Below are positions 53,927-62,588 of a stretch of DNA of 64,000 bases, piece by piece. Under the pieces are notes generated by a model. The model did not search any database. It was not told the origin of the DNA and saw only the letters and a program-made list of their open reading frames with translations. The position numbers and the translations under genes were made by a program. Numbering within the stretch: the stretch's first letter is position 1; every line of letters begins with the position of its first letter. This DNA is from Streptomyces seoulensis (lineage in GTDB: Bacteria > Actinomycetota > Actinomycetes > Streptomycetales > Streptomycetaceae). Location of the stretch: positions 5,970,353 through 6,034,352 of the forward strand of contig CP054936.1 in NCBI GenBank assembly GCA_013364255.1. Direction: 5' to 3'.

Positions 53927-55576
53927 TCATGCCGGGGTGCGGCGGACCGCCCGTCCCGCCAGTACGTCCGTGCGGCGCCCGTCCTCGATCACCAACCGCC
54001 CGTCGACGAGCACGTACGGGATCCCGGTCGGCGGCGTGCGCGGCCGCTCGAAGGTCGCGCCCGCCGCGACCGTCGCCGGGTCGAACAGCACCAGGTCGGC
54101 GCGGTACCCCTCGCGCACCACGCCCCGGTCCGGCAGCCGCAGCCGGGCCGCCGGACGGCCGGTGAGGTGCGCGACGCACTCCTCCAGCGACAGCACGCCC
54201 AACTCCCGCACGTAGTGCCCGAGATAGCGCGGGAAGGTGCCGTAGGCGCGCGGATGCGGCTTCGTTCCGCGCAGGATGCCGTCGGAGCCGCCGGTGTGGA
54301 CGGGGTGGCGCATGATCGCCCGGACGTTCTCCTCGTGGCCCACGTGCTGGAGGATCGTCGTGCCCAGCCGGTCCTCGACCAGCAGCCGGCGGGCCACGGT
54401 CCACGGGCTCTCGCCGCGCCGCGCCGCCGACTCGGCGACCGACCGGCCGACGTACTCGGCGAGCGCGGGGGCCGTGACGCCGGAGATCTCGATCGTCTCC
54501 CACTCCACCGGCACCCCGTGGCAGCCGTCCGAGCCGGTCGCCTCCAGGTCGTGGCGGATCCGCTCGGTGGCGGCCCCGTCGGCAAGCCGCCCGAGGACCC
54601 GCTCCGGGCCGCCCTCGCTCGCCCAGCTCGGTAGCAGGGCCACCAGGGTGGTGCAGCCGGGGGTGTACGGGTACGTGTCGAGGGTGATGTCGGCGCCGGC
54701 CGCCAGCGCGTCGTCCAGGAGCGCCAGCAGCTCGGGCGCCCGGCCCTTGTTCGGGCCGAAGTTCATGGTGGCGTGCGCGAGGTGCAGCGGGCAGTCCGCG
54801 TCCCGGGTGAGCGCCACCATCTCCGCGTACGCCTCAAGGGCGCCCGCGCCGTAACTGCGGTGGTGCGGGCAGTAGTAGCCGCCGTGGCGGGCCACCACCC
54901 GGCACAGTTCGGTGAGTTCGGAGTCCGGGGCGTACATGCCGGGCGTGTAGGTCAGTCCGGAGGACATGCCGACCGCGCCCTGCGCCATGCCCTCGGCCAC
55001 CAGCCGCCGCATGCGGTCCAGCTCCGCGGGGGTCGCCGGGCGGTCCTCCCAGCCGACGGCGAGCGCGCGGACGGTGCCCTGCGGGATCAGATAGGCCGCG
55101 TTGACGGCGATGCCCTCGCCGTCGAAGCCGTGGTCGAGGCGGTCCAGGTACTCGCCCACCGACCGCCAGGAGAAGTCGATGTCGTCGCCGTGCCCGTTCC
55201 AGCCGGTGATCGCCCGGCGCACCTCGGCGAGCGTGCGGTCGTCCACCGGCGCGTACGACAGGCCGTCCTGGCCGATGACCTCCAGCGTGACGCCCTGGGC
55301 GGCCTTCGCGCTGTGGTCGGGGTCGCGCAGCAGCGCGAGATCGCTGTGGGCGTGCATGTCGATGAAGCCGGGGGAGAGGACCAGGCCCTCCGCGTCCAGC
55401 TCGCGTCTCGCTCTCGGCCGCTGGCAGCCGGCCGCGGCGGCCTCCTTGACGATCGAGACGATCCTGCCGCCCCGCACCGCCACGTCCGCGCGGTAGGAGG
55501 GCGTGCCGGTGCCGTCCACGACGTCCGCGTCCCGGACGACGAGATCGGCGAAGCCGGCCGTCTCGACCCGATCCAT
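53927..55576 (-). CDS. N-acyl-D-amino-acid deacylase (D-aminoacylase)
   Basis: A 549-aa amidohydrolase. The HxH metal motif lies in SPGFIDMHAHSDLALL near residue 75; further ligands are expected in CPHHRSYG and LHLAHATM. The C-terminal ends TGRPAARLRLPDRGVVREGYRADLVLFDP, the usual closing barrel/beta-sandwich of the family. It releases D-amino acids from N-acyl derivatives in the cytoplasm. The next gene upstream on the same strand is a PLP deaminase of the D-serine/D-threonine group, so the pair would free and then deaminate D-amino acids. Control is probably through the IclR operator at 56955-56975. Confidence 0.9.
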   Translation of the reverse strand: MDRVETAGFADLVVRDADVVDGTGTPSYRADVAVRGGRIVSIVKEAAAAGCQRPRARRELDAEGLVLSPGFIDMHAHSDLALLRDPDHSAKAAQGVTLEVIGQDGLSYAPVDDRTLAEVRRAITGWNGHGDDIDFSWRSVGEYLDRLDHGFDGEGIAVNAAYLIPQGTVRALAVGWEDRPATPAELDRMRRLVAEGMAQGAVGMSSGLTYTPGMYAPDSELTELCRVVARHGGYYCPHHRSYGAGALEAYAEMVALTRDADCPLHLAHATMNFGPNKGRAPELLALLDDALAAGADITLDTYPYTPGCTTLVALLPSWASEGGPERVLGRLADGAATERIRHDLEATGSDGCHGVPVEWETIEISGVTAPALAEYVGRSVAESAARRGESPWTVARRLLVEDRLGTTILQHVGHEENVRAIMRHPVHTGGSDGILRGTKPHPRAYGTFPRYLGHYVRELGVLSLEECVAHLTGRPAARLRLPDRGVVREGYRADLVLFDPATVAAGATFERPRTPPTGIPYVLVDGRLVIEDGRRTDVLAGRAVRRTPA

Positions 55577-55669
55577 GGGTGACTCCTTCCACCGGCCCCG
55601 GGGACCGGTTCACGTTGCCGACCGGCACGGCGCGGAGGAGGGGCGCGCCCGTCCCGCCCGCGCCGCCCT

Positions 55670-56935
55670 CTAGAAGAACGTCCGCACGTACTCGGCGACC
55701 GTCCCGTCCGCCTCCGTCACCGGGATCAGGGGCCACTTGTCGAAGGACGTGCACGGATGGGACAGGCCCAGCCCGATCCAGTCGCCGACCCGCAGGTCGG
55801 CCTCGGGCGCGGTGCTCAGCCAGGTGTGCTGGTCGGACAGACCGGTGACCGTGACGCCCGTCGCCGGGCGCTCGACGCCGTCCCGGCGCACCACCTGAGC
55901 GACGGGCAGGTCCAGGTCGTAGGCCGCGTCCCGCTTGCCCGCGTTGGCGAAGGCCTGCTCGGCCGACGGCCGGGAGACCACCTGCGCCCACAGCCGGAAC
56001 GCGGGCTCCAGAGTCCCCTCCCCGGGCACCCGGTTGAACGGTGTGACCTCCCGGTAGCGTCCGTCGTCGTGCGAGACGTACGCGCCCGAGCGCAGCAGCT
56101 TCAGCACCGGGAGCGAGAGCTCGGGGATCTCGGCGAACACGTCGGCCACCGCGTCGAACCAGGCGCTGCCGCCCGCGCTCACCACGATCTCCTCCGCCCC
56201 CCGGAACCGCCCGGCCCCGTCGAAGCCGGCCGCCAGGGAGACCAGGCGCCGCAGATACGCCCGTACCCGCTCCGGGTCCGCCTCGGGGACCTCGCCCTCG
56301 TACCCGGCGACGCCGACCAGCCGCAGCGTCGGCGCGGCGGCCACCGCGTCCGCCACCGCCGCGCACTCGGCCTCCGTGCGCACCCCGGTCCTCGCGCCCG
56401 GCCCGGCCGCCAGTTCGACCACCACGTCCAGCGGCCGGGCGGCGCCGCGCAGCGCCGCGTCCATCAGCTCCACCCCGCGCACCGAGTCGACGTAGCAGAC
56501 CAGGCGGAAGGACGGGTCGGCGGCGAGTTCGGCGGCGAACCAGCGCAGCGCGGCCGGGTCGACCACCTCGTTGGCCAGGAAGATCCGCCGCACGCCGAAC
56601 TCCCGCGCCACCCGCACCTGGTGCGGCAGCGCGAGGGTGATGCCCCAGGCGCCGCGGTCGAGCTGGCGCCGGAACAGCCGCGGGGCCATGGAGGTCTTGC
56701 CGTGCGGCGCGAAGGCGAGGCCGTGGCGGACCGTGTACGTCTCCATCAGCTCCAGGTTGTGGGCGAGGCGCTCGGCGGACAGCGTGAGCACGGGCGTGGT
56801 GAAACCGCCGGTGAACAGGTTGCGGCGCTGCGCGGCCAGGGCGCCCACGGTCAGTCCGTCCGCGTCCGGCGGGAGGCCCTTGAAACGGTGGTCGACGCGT
56901 TCCTCGTCCAGACCGGCGAGTGCCTCGATGTTCAC
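55670..56935 (-). CDS. PLP amino-acid deaminase/aldolase of the D-serine dehydratase (DSD1) family
   Basis: 421 aa from GTG 56935 with GGGAGG 6 nt upstream. The alanine-racemase-type TIM barrel carries the PLP lysine K80 in FAPHGKTSMAP. The C-terminal metal site is GLGLSHPCTSFDKW, where His and Cys bind zinc or manganese in D-serine dehydratase and D-threonine aldolase. The activity is therefore D-amino-acid dehydration (to 2-oxo acid and ammonia through an enamine) or D-threonine cleavage. A RidA gene, which clears such enamines, lies in the divergent operon and supports the dehydratase/deaminase reading. The stop is 93 bp before the deacylase start. Confidence 0.88.
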   Translation of the reverse strand: MNIEALAGLDEERVDHRFKGLPPDADGLTVGALAAQRRNLFTGGFTTPVLTLSAERLAHNLELMETYTVRHGLAFAPHGKTSMAPRLFRRQLDRGAWGITLALPHQVRVAREFGVRRIFLANEVVDPAALRWFAAELAADPSFRLVCYVDSVRGVELMDAALRGAARPLDVVVELAAGPGARTGVRTEAECAAVADAVAAAPTLRLVGVAGYEGEVPEADPERVRAYLRRLVSLAAGFDGAGRFRGAEEIVVSAGGSAWFDAVADVFAEIPELSLPVLKLLRSGAYVSHDDGRYREVTPFNRVPGEGTLEPAFRLWAQVVSRPSAEQAFANAGKRDAAYDLDLPVAQVVRRDGVERPATGVTVTGLSDQHTWLSTAPEADLRVGDWIGLGLSHPCTSFDKWPLIPVTEADGTVAEYVRTFF

Positions 56936-56954
56936 GGAACCTCCCTGATCAGCG

Positions 56955-56975
56955 GTGTTGCATATAATGCAACAC
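56955..56975. promoter_or_regulatory. Palindromic operator of the divergent cluster (likely IclR site)
   Basis: Perfect 9-bp arms GTGTTGCAT and ATGCAACAC separated by ATA, 20 bp before the deaminase start codon and 93 bp before the kinase start codon. TTGCAT/ATGCAA-type palindromes are typical of IclR-family regulators, and an IclR gene is the second gene of the divergent operon. The centre includes TATAAT, so the operator may overlap a -10 box. Confidence 0.75.
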
Positions 56976-57068
56976 TCATTGCGCATGTCGCTCACTGCTG
57001 TCTAACATCTCGGCCACGCGAGGTCAACGGACGTCCCCGCACCCCGGCACCGAGGAGCTACGAGCATC

Positions 57069-58163
57069 GTGACCGCCACCGGACCCCGCAATGGCACCGG
57101 CGCCGTGGACGTCGTGGCGCTCGGCGAGTCCATGGTCGCCTTCCGGCCCTCCCGCCCCGGCCGCCTCGCCGACGTGCCGTCCTTCGAACGCGGCATCGGC
57201 GGCGCCGAGTCCAACGCGGCCTGCGTGCTCGCCGCCGCCGGACACTCGGTGCGCTGGGTGAGCCGGGTCGGCGCCGACGGCTTCGGCGACCACCTGGTGG
57301 CGGCGATCGGCTCCTGGGGCGTCGACGTCGGCGCCGTGGGACGCGACCCCGACCGCCCCACCGGCGTCTACTTCCGCACCGCCGGCGACCGGGCCACCGA
57401 CGCCCACGAAGTGGCGTACTACCGGGCCGGCTCGGCCGCCTCCGCGATGTCCCCGGACACCGTCGACACGGCCGCGCTGCGCGCCTGCCGCGTCCTGCAC
57501 CTGTCCGGCATCACGGCCGCCCTCTCCGCCGGCTGCCTCCGGCTCCTGCGCGAGCTGACCGCCCCCGGGCCCGGCCGCCCGCTGATCTCCTTCGACGTCA
57601 ACTTCCGGCCCGCCCTGTGGCGGGACGCCGACGGGCCGCGCGTGCTGCTGGAGCTGGCCCGCCGCGCCGACCTCGTCTTCGTCGGCGACGACGAGGCCCG
57701 CGCCGCCTGGGGCCTGCGCGGCGGCCGCGCCATCAGCGACGCGCTGCCCGAGCCCGGCACGGTCGTCGTCAAACAGGGCGCGGGCGGGGCGACCGCCTTC
57801 ACCCGGGACACCGCCGCGTCCGAGGACGGCCGCGACGACCGCGACTGCCTCGGCGACGGCGTCGCGACACACGTCACGGCCCCCGCCGTCGACGTCGTCG
57901 CCCACGTCGGCGCCGGCGACGCCTTCGCCGCCGGGTTCCTCTCCGCCACCCTGCGCCGCCTGCCCGTCCGCGACCGCCTGCGCCACGGCCACCTCGCGGC
58001 CGCCGCCGCCCTCACCGTCCCCGGCGACCTCGCCCCGCCGCCCGAGCGCGGCCACGCCGACCGGCTGGCCGCCCTCGACGACGCCGCGTGGGGGAGACTT
58101 CGACTCGGCCCCGGCTGGACGCGCACCGCCCGGCGGGCCGACGAGGAGGGAGCCACCCCATGA
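57069..58163 (+). CDS. PfkB-family sugar kinase (2-keto-3-deoxygluconate kinase-like)
   Basis: 364 aa from GTG 57069; GAGGAG lies about 12 nt upstream. The N-terminal substrate region is VDVVALGESMVAFRPSRPGR ... GGAESNAACVLAAAGHSV, as in KDG kinases. SFDVNFRPALW is typical of KDG and fructose kinases. The catalytic aspartate and anion hole are in HVGAGDAFAAGF. The enzyme phosphorylates a sugar or sugar acid with ATP in the cytoplasm; 2-keto-3-deoxygluconate is the best guess, and it agrees with the GntP-type gluconate permease in the same cluster. The stop overlaps the iclR start (ATGA). Confidence 0.88.
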   Translation: MTATGPRNGTGAVDVVALGESMVAFRPSRPGRLADVPSFERGIGGAESNAACVLAAAGHSVRWVSRVGADGFGDHLVAAIGSWGVDVGAVGRDPDRPTGVYFRTAGDRATDAHEVAYYRAGSAASAMSPDTVDTAALRACRVLHLSGITAALSAGCLRLLRELTAPGPGRPLISFDVNFRPALWRDADGPRVLLELARRADLVFVGDDEARAAWGLRGGRAISDALPEPGTVVVKQGAGGATAFTRDTAASEDGRDDRDCLGDGVATHVTAPAVDVVAHVGAGDAFAAGFLSATLRRLPVRDRLRHGHLAAAAALTVPGDLAPPPERGHADRLAALDDAAWGRLRLGPGWTRTARRADEEGATP

Positions 58164-58933
58164 GCCAGACCGTCGACCGCGCCCTGAGCATCCTGCCGCT
58201 GCTCGCCGAGGGACCCGCCGACCTCGGACGGGTCGCCGACCGCCTCGGCGTCCACAAGTCCACCGCGCTGCGCCTGCTGCGCACCCTGCACGAACACGGC
58301 CTGGTCTACCGCCAGTCCGACCAGCGCTACCGCCTCGGCGCCCGCCTCTTCGCCCTCGCCCAGGAGGCGATGGAGAACCTCGACGTCCGCGAGATCGCCC
58401 ACCCGCACCTGATCCGCCTCAACGAGATCTGCGGCCACACCGTGCACCTCGCCGTGTACGAGGAGGGCGAGGTGCTCTACATCGACAAGGTGGACAGCCG
58501 CTACCCGGTGCGCATGTACTCGCGCATCGGCCGCCCGGTCGCCATCACCGTCGCCGCCGTGGCCAAACTGCTCCTGGCCGACCTGCCCGGGCCCGAACGG
58601 CACGCGGTCGCCGAGAAGCTCGACTACCCCCTGTACACGGCCCGTTCGACGCCCGGCCCCGCCGCCTTCCTGACGGAGCTGGCGACCGTGCGCGAACAGG
58701 GCTGGGCCACCGACCTCGGCGGCCACGAGGAGTCCATCAACTGCGTCGCCGCCCCCATCCGCGGCGCCGACGGCCGGGTGGTCGCCGCGATGTCGGTCTC
58801 CGCGCCGAACGTCGTCGTCACCGCCGACGAACTCCTCACCCTGCTCCCGCTGGTGCGCCGTACCGCGGACGCCATCAGCGGCGAGTACTCCGGCAGAACC
58901 CCCGTACCGACCCCAGACAGGGACAGCGCATGA
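58160..58933 (+). CDS. IclR-family transcriptional regulator
   Basis: 257 aa. The N-terminal winged helix (QTVDRALSILPLLAEGPADLGRVADRLGVHKSTALRLLRTLHEHGLV) is followed by the IclR effector domain with the conserved VHLAVYEEGEVLYIDKVDS and INCVAAPIRGADGRVVAAMSVS. It overlaps the kinase stop codon and the RidA start codon by 4 bp on each side (ATGA), so three genes are translationally coupled. It probably binds the palindrome at 56955-56975 and senses a catabolite of the D-amino-acid or sugar-acid pathway. Confidence 0.93.
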   Translation: MSQTVDRALSILPLLAEGPADLGRVADRLGVHKSTALRLLRTLHEHGLVYRQSDQRYRLGARLFALAQEAMENLDVREIAHPHLIRLNEICGHTVHLAVYEEGEVLYIDKVDSRYPVRMYSRIGRPVAITVAAVAKLLLADLPGPERHAVAEKLDYPLYTARSTPGPAAFLTELATVREQGWATDLGGHEESINCVAAPIRGADGRVVAAMSVSAPNVVVTADELLTLLPLVRRTADAISGEYSGRTPVPTPDRDSA

Positions 58934-59340
58934 CCGAGAAGACCGCCCTCACCCCCAAGACCCACACCGTCCCGCCCGCGAAGTTCTCCCACGGGGTCAG
59001 GAAGGGCGACATCCTCCAGGTCGCGGGCCAGGTCGGATTCCTGCCCGCCGAGGAGGGCAAGGCTCCCACACCCGTCGGCCCCGGCCTGCGCGAGCAGACC
59101 CTCCAGACCCTCGCCAACGTCAAGGCGATCCTGGAAGAGGGCGGCGCGAGCTGGGACGACGTGATGATGATCCGCGTCTACCTCACCGACGTGGACCACT
59201 TCGCCGAGCTGAACGAGATCTACAACGCCTACTTCGAGGAGCAGGGCCTCACCCAGCCGCCCGCCGCGCGCACCACGGTCTACGTCGGCCTGCCCGCGGG
59301 GCTCCTCGTCGAGATCGACGCGCTCGCCGTCCTCGGCTGA
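58930..59340 (+). CDS. ridA: RidA-family enamine/imine deaminase
   Basis: 136 aa, the normal length of YjgF/YER057c/UK114 proteins. The key arginine is in PPAARTTVYVGLPAGLLVEIDALAV, and QVAGQVGFLPAEEG is the usual beta-strand start. RidA hydrolyses reactive 2-aminoacrylate and related enamines released by PLP dehydratases. Coupling to an IclR gene and divergence from a PLP deaminase suggest that it protects the cell during D-amino-acid deamination. The start overlaps the iclR stop. A strong hairpin follows. Confidence 0.93.
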   Translation: MTEKTALTPKTHTVPPAKFSHGVRKGDILQVAGQVGFLPAEEGKAPTPVGPGLREQTLQTLANVKAILEEGGASWDDVMMIRVYLTDVDHFAELNEIYNAYFEEQGLTQPPAARTTVYVGLPAGLLVEIDALAVLG

Positions 59341-59417
59341 CGCCACCGCGGGACCGCCTCCCGTGACCTCCCGCTGAGCCGCGGCCACCGCGCCCCACCC
59401 CCCCCCGCACCGCCGCA

Positions 59418-59452
59418 CGGCACGGCGCCCACCACCCCCGGGCGCCGTGCCG
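59418..59452 (+). terminator. Hairpin between ridA and the gntP-type gene
   Basis: A 13-bp perfect stem (59418-59430 with 59440-59452) and a 9-nt loop. It could end the kinase-iclR-ridA message, or act as partial terminator and leave low read-through into the permease gene. Confidence 0.7.
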
Positions 59453-59537
59453 CGATCCCCCCTGCCCGAAAGCCCCATGCACGCACGTCCCTCACGCCCG
59501 TTACGCCCCTTCCGCCCCTTCCGCAGAGGACCCCCGC

Positions 59538-61010
59538 ATGTCCCCTTCGCTCGCCGCCGCCCCGGCCGCGCCCCCGCACACCGGCGGTCTGCTCCTCCTC
59601 GTCGACGGCACCCCCGGCCTGCTGCTGGTGGCCGGCATCGGCATCGCCCTGCTGCTCTTCCTGATCATCAAGGCCCGGCTCCAGCCGTTCGTGGCGCTGC
59701 TCGCCGTCTCCATAGCCGTCGGCCTGCTGGCCGGCCTGTCCGTCACCGAACTCTTCGGCACCGTGCAGCGCTCGGACGCCGTCTCCACCATCGAGTCCGG
59801 CATGGGCGGCATCCTCGGCCACGTCGCGATCATCATCGGCCTGGGCACCATGCTCGGCGCGATCCTGGAGGTCAGCGGCGGCGCCGAGGTACTGGCCTCG
59901 CGGCTGCTCGGCCTCTTCGGCGAGCGGCGCGCCCCCCTCGCCATGGGCCTGACCGGCCTCGTCTTCGGCATCCCGGTCTTCTTCGACGTCGGCATCTTCG
60001 TCCTCGCGCCGCTCGTCTACGCCGCCGCCAAGCGGGGCGGCAAGTCGATCGTCCTGTACTGCCTGCCGCTGCTGGCCGGCCTGTCCATGACCCACGCCTT
60101 CCTGCCGCCGCACCCCGGCCCGGTGGCCGCGGCCGGTCTGCTGCACGTCCAGCTCGGCTGGATCATCCTCATGGGCGTCGTCTGCGGCGTCCCCGCGGTG
60201 CTGGCCGCCTGGGCCTACGCCGCCTGGATCGGCCGGCGCGTCTTCGTGGAGGTGCCGCAGGACATGGCCGAGGCGGCCGAGGAGGCCCGGCGGGCGGTGC
60301 TCGCCGAGCAGCGGGCCTCGGGCGTGGAGCCCAAGGAGACGCCGGTGGCGCTCGGCACCGTCCTCGGGATCATCGGCACGCCCCTGGCGCTGATCCTGGC
60401 CGCCACCTTCTCCTCGGTCGCGCTGGACCCCTCCACCGGCCGCTCGGTGATCGAGTTCTTCGGTCACCCGTTCGTGGCGCTCACCCTCGCCCTGCTGCTC
60501 GCCTACTACCTGCTCGGCATCCGCCGCGGCTGGTCGCGCAAGTCGCTGGAGGCGGTGTCCACGGCCTCGCTGAAGCCGGTCGGCAACATCCTGCTGGTGG
60601 TCGGCGCGGGCGGCGTGTTCGGCGCGGTGCTGAAGGCGAGCGGGGTCGCGCAGGCGCTCTCGGACACCTTCCACGGCGTGGGCCTGCCGGTGATCGTGCT
60701 GTCCTACCTGATCTCGCTGGTGCTGCGGGTCGCCCAGGGCTCGGCGACGGTGGCGATCGTGACGACGGCGGGCATCGTCGCCCCGCTGCTGTCCGAGGGC
60801 CACCACTCGCAGCCCTTCGTCGCCCTGGTCATCATGGCGATCTCGGCCGGCTCGATCTTCGCCTCGCACGTCAACGACGGCGGTTTCTGGATGGTGGCGA
60901 AGTACTTCGGCATCAGCGAACGCGACACGCTCAAGACGTGGACGGTGCTGGAGAGCGTGCTGTCGCTCGCGGGCTTCGCGGTGGCGGCGGTGCTGAGCCT
61001 GTTCGTGTGA
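59538..61010 (+). CDS. GntP-family gluconate/D-serine-type permease
   Basis: A 490-aa membrane protein with 12-14 hydrophobic segments. Family motifs include GMGGILGHVAIIIGLGTMLGAILEVSGGAE, MTHAFLPPHPGPVA and LRVAQGSATVAIVTTAGIVAPLL. AGAGGA lies 7 nt before ATG 59538. GntP-type proteins import gluconate with H+, and the DsdX branch imports D-serine; both fit this neighbourhood of a KDG-type kinase and a D-amino-acid deaminase. A frame in another phase runs across the same region but shows no membrane pattern. Confidence 0.93.
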   Translation: MSPSLAAAPAAPPHTGGLLLLVDGTPGLLLVAGIGIALLLFLIIKARLQPFVALLAVSIAVGLLAGLSVTELFGTVQRSDAVSTIESGMGGILGHVAIIIGLGTMLGAILEVSGGAEVLASRLLGLFGERRAPLAMGLTGLVFGIPVFFDVGIFVLAPLVYAAAKRGGKSIVLYCLPLLAGLSMTHAFLPPHPGPVAAAGLLHVQLGWIILMGVVCGVPAVLAAWAYAAWIGRRVFVEVPQDMAEAAEEARRAVLAEQRASGVEPKETPVALGTVLGIIGTPLALILAATFSSVALDPSTGRSVIEFFGHPFVALTLALLLAYYLLGIRRGWSRKSLEAVSTASLKPVGNILLVVGAGGVFGAVLKASGVAQALSDTFHGVGLPVIVLSYLISLVLRVAQGSATVAIVTTAGIVAPLLSEGHHSQPFVALVIMAISAGSIFASHVNDGGFWMVAKYFGISERDTLKTWTVLESVLSLAGFAVAAVLSLFV

Positions 61011-61035
61011 GCGGAGCCTGTTCGTGCGAGCGGAC
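60998..61035. repeat. 19-bp tandem duplication spanning the gntP-type stop codon
   Basis: CCTGTTCGTGTGAGCGGAG (60998-61016) is repeated as CCTGTTCGTGCGAGCGGAC (61017-61035). The first copy contains the stop codon TGA; in the second TGA is CGA. Confidence 0.85.
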
Positions 61036-61141
61036 GGGCGTGCGACCGAACGGTCAGGCGCGCGGGGCGTGTTGTACGCGTCTGATAACGAAGTCGGGGC
61101 CGACGGTGCCGGGCACAGGATTGTCGACCATACTGCCCGCT

Positions 61142-61822
61142 GTGGAGCAGCGCATAGGTTCGAGCAGCCGGCCCCTGAAGAACGAGCCCGTGAAGGGGGC
61201 CGGCTTCGACCCGGCCTTCATCCCCGGCCTCACGCCACCCGCCCAGGACGGGCGGCCGGCGGACGCGGGGCCGGGGACGGAGCCGGAGGAGACGCCGCGG
61301 GCGGCCCCGGGGCCGCGGGACGCCGTCCCGGAGCCGGCCGACGAGGCGCCCGCCGCCGAGCCCGCCGACGCGGGGAACACCGAAGCGGAGGCCGACGCGG
61401 ACGCCGAGGCCGCCGTGGACGGTCCGGTGTTCGAGGCCGCCGACCGCCGGGCGCGGATCGTCGCCGACCACCGGGGCGTACGCCTGAGCCTGGACGACCA
61501 GGAGTGCGAGTTCCGCTGGGACGAGATCGGCGCGGTGGAGACGGAGACCCCCCGCTTCGGCAAGCGCTTCACGGTGACGATCCACACCCCCGAACGCCGC
61601 TGGTACCCCATCGAGATCGAGGCGCCGGCCAGGTCCCGGTTCGCCGAGTGGGAAACGCGGCTGGACGCGGTGCTGGACGCGTACTTCGAGGAGGGCGCGG
61701 CCGAGGCCACCGACACGGCCGAGGCCACCGACGCGACCGTCACAGCCGACGCGACCGTCACAGCCGACGCGCCCGACACGGACGACGCGCCCGACGTCGA
61801 GGAACCGTCGAAGGAGAAGTGA
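61142..61822 (+). CDS. Hypothetical protein with PH-like domain
   Basis: Deduced 226 aa from GTG 61142. Residues 1-95 are a disordered Pro/Ala/Glu/Asp-rich part. Residues about 98-165 (ARIVADHRGVRLSLDDQECEFRWDEIGAVETETPRFGKRFTVTIHTPERRWYPIEI) form a beta-rich PH-like domain. The tail is an acidic Ala/Thr/Asp repeat (TDATVTADATVTADAP). It has no signal peptide or membrane helix. I do not recognise a function. No ribosome binding site is visible, so the start is uncertain; translation may be leaderless. Confidence 0.75.
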   Translation: MEQRIGSSSRPLKNEPVKGAGFDPAFIPGLTPPAQDGRPADAGPGTEPEETPRAAPGPRDAVPEPADEAPAAEPADAGNTEAEADADAEAAVDGPVFEAADRRARIVADHRGVRLSLDDQECEFRWDEIGAVETETPRFGKRFTVTIHTPERRWYPIEIEAPARSRFAEWETRLDAVLDAYFEEGAAEATDTAEATDATVTADATVTADAPDTDDAPDVEEPSKEK

Positions 61823-61911
61823 CCGCCCGCCGCCCGCCGCTGGCGGCCGCCGCATGCCGACGCCCGCCGCTCCCCGCTGCCGTCCCGCCTCCGAAAAACT
61901 TTCCGGGCCTG

Positions 61912-61939
61912 TGAAACATCCCGGAGGGTCCACCGCATC
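61912..61939 (+). promoter_or_regulatory. Candidate ECF promoter upstream of the sigma factor gene
   Basis: TGAAAC (61912-61917) and CGCATC (61934-61939) separated by 16 bp resemble ECF-type -35 and -10 elements, 50 bp before the gene. An inverted repeat TCCGGG-N12-CCCGGA (about 61902-61925) overlaps the -35. Autoregulation by the encoded sigma factor is possible. Confidence 0.3.
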
Positions 61940-61988
61940 AATGGGGTGAGAGTGCCAGGGAGGGCACGGGAGCCGCGGGGGAGCGTGC

Positions 61989-62501
61989 ATGAGGCAAGGG
62001 CGCGACGACGGCTATCCGGAGTTCGCGGCGGCCCGGGCCGGACACCTGTACCGGTCGGCGTGCCTGCTCACCGGAGGGGACACCCATCTCGCCGAGGACC
62101 TGGTCCAGGAGACCCTCGGCCGGGTGTACCTGAAGTGGGGGCGGATCTCCGGTGCGGACAATCCGGCCGGTTACGTCCAGACCGTGCTCACCCGTACCTT
62201 CCTGGCACACCGCCGCCGCCACAGCAGCCGCAGGGAGCGCGCCACCGATGTACTCCCCGAGGTCCCGGGGGCGGCGGACGGTGACGCCTCGCTGCGGCTG
62301 ACCCTCTTCCAGGCCCTCGGGCAGCTGCCCGCCAAGGACAGGGCGGTGGTCGTCCTGCGCTACTGGGAGGACCGCAGCGTGGAGGAGACGGCCGCCGCGA
62401 TGAACACCAGCTCCGCCGCCGTCCGGACGCGGTGCGTCCGCGCCCTGGCCCGGCTGCGGGCGCTGCTCGGCGACGCGCTCGGCGAGTACGCCAGACCCTG
62501 A
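61989..62501 (+). CDS. SigE-family (ECF) RNA polymerase sigma factor
   Basis: 170 aa from ATG 61989 with GGGGGAG upstream. Region 2 is ARAGHLYRSACLLTGGDTHLAEDLVQETLGRVYLKWGRI (DLVQET core-binding helix). Region 4 is LPAKDRAVVVLRYWEDRSVEETAAAMNTSSAAVRTRCVRALARLRALL. This is the Streptomyces SigE-family architecture, usually encoded next to a membrane protein that acts as its partner. The next gene, 87 bp away, encodes such a membrane-anchored protein. Confidence 0.93.
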   Translation: MRQGRDDGYPEFAAARAGHLYRSACLLTGGDTHLAEDLVQETLGRVYLKWGRISGADNPAGYVQTVLTRTFLAHRRRHSSRRERATDVLPEVPGAADGDASLRLTLFQALGQLPAKDRAVVVLRYWEDRSVEETAAAMNTSSAAVRTRCVRALARLRALLGDALGEYARP

Positions 62502-62588
62502 GCCGTACGGGAACGGCGGCCGTTCCCGTCCCCGCGCCGCCGGCCGCGCTCCGATCGCTCACCCGCTCGATCCTCCACCTGACCCTCC

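Noticed and set aside
56963..56968. TATAAT as a simple -10 box for the kinase operon
   Set aside because: It is the centre of a perfect palindrome and lies about 100 bp from the kinase start without a matching -35, so an operator is the better reading.
59447..61822. A 791-codon open frame overlapping the gntP-type gene in another phase
   Set aside because: Its N-terminal 500 residues are Arg/Pro/Gly-rich, as expected of a shifted GC-rich frame. Only the last 226 codons (from 61142) look real.
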